DNA of 7,882 nucleotides from Chloroflexota bacterium (lineage in GTDB: Bacteria; Chloroflexota; Anaerolineae; UBA1429): the NCBI GenBank assembly GCA_012515695.1, contig JAAYXX010000194.1, positions 1-7,882 of the forward strand. The letters are read 5' to 3'. The position numbers and the translations under genes were made by a program. Each line of letters opens with the position of its first letter. Positions within the stretch are counted from its first letter, which is position 1. Positions 5,399 through 7,882 of this stretch are shown here, in pieces. Under the pieces are notes generated by a model. That model ran no database searches and was not told where the DNA came from. It saw nothing but the letters and a program-made list of their open reading frames with translations.

Positions 5399-6331
5399 TC
5401 AGGGCACGCGCAACTGCTGACCGGCTTCGATATGCGTGTCGGTAAGCTGGTTCATGTCCATCAGCGTGCCGATGGTCGTGCCAAACCGCTCTGCAATGGC
5501 AGCCAGCGTATCGCCTTCCACCACCGTATAAAGCACTTTGTCCGTGTTCTGCGCCTCAGGAGGCCAGGGCCATTCGTCAGGCCAATCGGCGGGCTTGACC
5601 AGATACGGGTGCGGCGTGGGCGCGGCCTGTGGGTCTGCCGGGGCTGCTTCTCGCGGCTCCAGCATGGCGGCCTCTGCCGAGGTGGGCGCCAGTCCCGCCG
5701 AGGGCAGCCCAATCAGCGGCTCGCCGGTGGCGCTGGCGTGCATATATAGCGTGACATCCATCGTCAACACATGCCCGCCAGCCCCGCCCGCCTCTGCCAC
5801 CTGCACGTTCGTCAGCAGAAAAGCCTTGTATACCTGCGTTTCTTGTATCTGCTCGATAAAATCCATCAGGCCGGGCAGGCTGCCCCGCGCTATCACGCGA
5901 AAGGCCTCTGCCTCAAAATCGAGGCCCTTGCCCGGCTTGGGGCCGGGTATGCTCTGTAAATCGCTGATCTCCACCCCGACCTTGCTGGCATACAGGTAGA
6001 GCCTGTCCACAGCAGTTGCAGCCTGGGCCTTGCTCATAAAGATGCCCAGCTTTTCTTCCAACGCATCTTCCACCTTGACCCTGTTGACCTGCAACTGCTC
6101 CAGCTCTTGCTCGCGCTTTTCCTCAGCATCCACAAGGTCCCGCTTGGCTGCCGTCAGCGCGGCGACCTTTTCGTCCATCGCCTTTACCTTGGGCATCACG
6201 ACCAGCGTTACAAACATCAGGCAGCCCATCCCCACCAAAAGAACCGCCCCTATCGCCAGCAGCCGCGTAAGCGCCTTGCCCTTGGGCAACAGCCGAAGCA
6301 GCGATTGCAACGACACGCCAGTATTCATCAT
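5399..6331 (-). CDS. pilO: PilO-like type IV pilus assembly protein with C-terminal LysM domain
   Basis: A 310-aa membrane protein resembling PilO, the inner-membrane alignment component that pairs with PilN in type IV pilus and type II secretion-like machines. The order is a short cytoplasmic N-terminus, one membrane segment (about residues 24-46, LLAIGAVLLVGMGCLMFVTL) and a charged coiled coil (about 49-95). A PilO ferredoxin-like part follows (about 97-215, including VIARGSLPGLMDFIEQIQE), then an Ala/Pro-rich linker (about 216-266) and a LysM domain (267-310, VVEGDTLAAIAERFGTT...IEAGQQLRVP). LysM binds peptidoglycan and is not usual in PilO. The ATG at 6331 is chosen because it overlaps the pilN stop as ATGA, has GGAG 8 bases upstream and gives a normal PilO N-terminus. 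The frame extends 55 codons further upstream, but only inside pilN and without membrane-protein character. Confidence 0.82.
   Translation of the reverse strand: MMNTGVSLQSLLRLLPKGKALTRLLAIGAVLLVGMGCLMFVTLVVMPKVKAMDEKVAALTAAKRDLVDAEEKREQELEQLQVNRVKVEDALEEKLGIFMSKAQAATAVDRLYLYASKVGVEISDLQSIPGPKPGKGLDFEAEAFRVIARGSLPGLMDFIEQIQETQVYKAFLLTNVQVAEAGGAGGHVLTMDVTLYMHASATGEPLIGLPSAGLAPTSAEAAMLEPREAAPADPQAAPTPHPYLVKPADWPDEWPWPPEAQNTDKVLYTVVEGDTLAAIAERFGTTIGTLMDMNQLTDTHIEAGQQLRVP
5402..5533 (-). other. LysM domain at the C-terminus of the PilO-like protein
   Basis: Residues 267-310 give the LysM pattern: a strand YTVVEGDTL, helix AAIAERFGTT, helix TLMDMNQLTD, then the GQQL strand at the end of the protein. 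LysM domains bind N-acetylglucosamine-containing glycans such as peptidoglycan. The preceding Pro-rich linker of about 50 residues would let it reach away from the membrane. Confidence 0.9.
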
Positions 6332-7882
6332 GATCGTGGCTCCAAAATGATCACAAACTCGACAGACTTGCCATAGACGGGCGTCTGCTCCGGCGCGCCT
6401 GGTTCCGTGCCAGTCTGCCCCTGCAGCCGCGCCCCGCCAGCCTTGTCCTCGCCCGCCGGGTAGCGCACCGCAGCCAGCCCCGGCGCTCGTCGCCACCCGG
6501 CAACCTTACTCTCAGACCCGGCGGTAGGTTCGAGCGTCGGCTCGACTTTTACTACTTCAAGCCAGTATTCCATCGCAGGGCCATAGAACGGACGCCGACT
6601 CGAATTGTAGACACTTACCACCACATTCGGCGTTTCCCCAGCCCCCACCGTAAAGACGACCTCTGACGAGCCATCGCCATTCCCATCATCATCATCAACA
6701 TAGACAGCTGATCCAGCTTTTACCAACAAGCTCGTTCGCACCCCTGGGACCAGGTCAAACGTGCGTACGCGATAAGTGGCCGCCCCGCTGGCAGTAAACT
6801 GGACACAGTCTACTACGTCGTCCTCATCATGAAAGGAGTGGCGTTGTCGCTCCCCAATAGAGATCGGCGCAGGGGAATGCTCGTCAGGCTCGTATGCGTC
6901 GCTCAGTTCAGGGAGCGGCTCGGACGTGGGCGCCAGTGTTAGCGTGGGCGTAGCCGTCGGCATGGTTGTGACCGTCGGCAGAGGTGTCTGGCTGGGTAGC
7001 GCCGTGGGCGCGTGCGTCGCCGTTGGCACAAACACCGTCGGGGGGATGTGGGTCGCCGTGGGCAGGGCGTGCGTCGGCATCATGGTCGGCACCATCGTGG
7101 GCGTCGGGATCACCTCGTCAACGGACAACTGGTAGCCCTTATCCGGCCCATACTCCCCCCGATTGGTCACTTCGATCAGGGCTTCTGTGTCCTGGCTCCC
7201 GTCGGCGCAAAAGACCACCTCTGTGGACAGGTCGCCCGGTTTCCGGTCATCGCCCTGGTAATAGCGGCCCCCTACGCTCACCACCACCACCGTGTCTACC
7301 CCTGGCGCCAGCTTGGACGTCGAGATGCGGTAATACCGCCCAGCCTTGGCCAGCAACTTGACCCTATCGATGTCGCCATCCGGCCAAAAGGTGTGCGCCT
7401 GCGGCTGCCCCGGGAAGATGCTCCTTGGGTCCACGTTGTCCGGCTCATAGGCATCCCCCGGCACAGCAGTCGCGGTGGGCGTGGGAGTGACAGCGATGAT
7501 CCCGCCGCTCGGGTCCTCGGCCTGCATGCCCGCAAACGGCACATTGACCACCTTCATCGACTGAATCTCGACCCGCGAGAACATCCCAGAAGCCTCCAGG
7601 CTGCGCGCATACGCCGAGACCGCCAGGTCGTCAGCGGCAGTGCCATACACCGTAATCCGCCGCCCCTCCTGATCGAAGGAAGCCAGGCTCAACCGAGACG
7701 GATCATAGTTGCCCATCGCCCGCATGATGCCGGGCCAGTCAAATCGGGCCGCCGTAATAGAAGATTCGAGCGTCGTCAGCGCATCCAGCGACGCTTGCCT
7801 GCTCTCCAACTCGCTCTGTAACTCGACCACTTCCGGCAGAGGCAGGTTCGTGTTCTCCAGTTCGCCTTGCGTCAGCTCAATA
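6328..7882 (-). CDS. pilN: PilN-like type IV pilus assembly protein carrying two PPC-like domains (5' end outside window)
   Basis: The visible 517 residues lack the N-terminus; the frame is open to base 7882. They begin with a coiled coil (ELTQGELENTN...VELQSELESRQ) and the PilN core: FDWPGIMRAMGNYDPSRLSL, a strand RITVYGTAADD and YARSLEASGMFSRVEIQSM (to about visible residue 110). A short Thr/Pro linker follows, then PPC-like domain 1 (143-257), a 70-residue Thr/Pro linker, PPC-like domain 2 (328-446) and a low-complexity Gly/Ala/Glu tail. The protein ends VYGKSVEFVIILEPRS. That last stretch looks like the final strand of a PilN fold, so the PPC block may be an insertion. PilN normally has one membrane segment, which should lie upstream of the window, with this part outside the membrane. 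The stop overlaps the pilO start (ATGA). PilN identity rests on the core pattern plus the PilO neighbour. Confidence 0.78.
   Translation of the reverse strand, partial: IELTQGELENTNLPLPEVVELQSELESRQASLDALTTLESSITAARFDWPGIMRAMGNYDPSRLSLASFDQEGRRITVYGTAADDLAVSAYARSLEASGMFSRVEIQSMKVVNVPFAGMQAEDPSGGIIAVTPTPTATAVPGDAYEPDNVDPRSIFPGQPQAHTFWPDGDIDRVKLLAKAGRYYRISTSKLAPGVDTVVVVSVGGRYYQGDDRKPGDLSTEVVFCADGSQDTEALIEVTNRGEYGPDKGYQLSVDEVIPTPTMVPTMMPTHALPTATHIPPTVFVPTATHAPTALPSQTPLPTVTTMPTATPTLTLAPTSEPLPELSDAYEPDEHSPAPISIGERQRHSFHDEDDVVDCVQFTASGAATYRVRTFDLVPGVRTSLLVKAGSAVYVDDDDGNGDGSSEVVFTVGAGETPNVVVSVYNSSRRPFYGPAMEYWLEVVKVEPTLEPTAGSESKVAGWRRAPGLAAVRYPAGEDKAGGARLQGQTGTEPGAPEQTPVYGKSVEFVIILEPRS
6544..6900 (-). 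repeat. PPC-like domain, copy 2, in the PilN-like protein
   Basis: A 119-residue domain homologous to copy 1, starting DAYEPDEHSP and containing LVPGVRTSLLV, SSEVVFTVG and FYGPAMEYWLEV. It has a run of Asp followed by DGNGDG (bases 6670-6696), resembling the DxNxDG calcium-binding loop, which copy 1 lacks. The copies have diverged well beyond recent duplication. Confidence 0.78.
6901..7110 (-). repeat. Thr/Pro-rich low-complexity linker between the PPC-like domains
   Basis: Seventy residues are dominated by Pro and Thr (for example PTPTMVPTMMPTH and PTATPTLTLAPTSEP), with irregular recurrence of PTAT/PTxxP units and no exact tandem unit. On the plus strand this appears as recurring GTGGGC and GTCGGC words. 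Such linkers are common in extracellular Chloroflexota proteins and suggest an extended, possibly O-glycosylated spacer outside the membrane. Confidence 0.85.
7111..7455 (-). repeat. PPC-like domain, copy 1, in the PilN-like protein
   Basis: A 115-residue beta-rich domain starts DAYEPDN and contains DIDRVKLLAKAGRYYRI, LAPGVDTVVVV, LSTEVVF and YGPDKGYQLSV. This is the layout of bacterial pre-peptidase C-terminal (PPC) domains found on secreted proteins. It aligns by eye with copy 2 at the DAYEPD start, the PGVxT turn, the S-[ST]-EVVF strand and the YGP near the end. Its D-rich loop is degenerate (QGDDRKPGD). Confidence 0.78.

Noticed and set aside
6332..6496. A 55-codon N-terminal extension of the PilO-like frame
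   Set aside because: It lies entirely within pilN, is Gly/Ala/Arg-rich without family similarity, and the ATG at 6331 has ATGA coupling and a ribosome site.
6901..7110. Recurring GTGGGC/GTCGGC words suggestive of a tandem DNA repeat
   Set aside because: The spacing is irregular and follows the Pro/Thr codons of the linker, so it is protein low complexity rather than a DNA repeat or CRISPR-like array.
7012..7821. A 269-codon plus-strand frame opposite pilN, rich in Arg and His
   Set aside because: Its composition is what the complement of the Thr/Pro linker and PPC codons would give, and it has no recognisable motif. It is treated as a shadow.

Overview
The window is a GC-rich, tightly packed bacterial segment with eight complete and two truncated genes. 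It has no RNA genes, mobile elements or CRISPR that I can see. The protein set points to a Chloroflexota (Anaerolineae-like) genome. The clues are the long Thr/Pro linkers, the DAYEPD-type PPC-like repeats on an envelope protein, the pairing of a ribosome-hibernation-like protein with a bacterial eRF1-like (baeRF) protein, and strong AGGAG ribosome binding sites. This placement is inference; there is no marker gene here.

Layout. Bases 1-2964 (+) hold a co-oriented run: the 3' part of a D-2-hydroxyacid (D-lactate-like) dehydrogenase, a DUF72/YecE protein starting at TTG inside a TTGA overlap, a 111-aa HPF/RaiA-like protein, and a 403-aa baeRF-type protein. A TATAAT-containing promoter directly after the baeRF stop (about 2966-2995) starts a second (+) unit at 3082-5381. 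This unit encodes a nicotinamidase (pncA), a short-chain reductase with pteridine reductase (PTR1/FolM) signatures, dihydroneopterin aldolase (folB) and HPPK (folK). The last two overlap by ATGA. Only 17 bases after folK, a convergent (-) unit ends. It runs from the right edge leftwards as pilN (5'-truncated by the window) then pilO, again with an ATGA overlap.

How the genes work together. The SDR, FolB and FolK form a pterin/folate module. FolB and FolK are consecutive steps from dihydroneopterin to 6-hydroxymethyl-dihydropterin pyrophosphate. The SDR has Asp in place of the usual SDR Ser and a TGxxxRxG cofactor motif, so it probably reduces dihydropterin or dihydrofolate. PncA adds NAD salvage under the same promoter. 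The HPF-like and baeRF proteins look like a ribosome stress/rescue pair. PilN and PilO are inner parts of a type IV pilus (or type II secretion-like) machine, and both carry unusual additions. PilN appears to have a roughly 380-residue block with two PPC-like domains and a Thr/Pro linker lodged before its last beta strand. PilO ends in a LysM peptidoglycan-binding domain. This modified PilN/PilO pair is the most unusual thing in the window and may reflect anchoring of a pilus machine in a single-membrane envelope.
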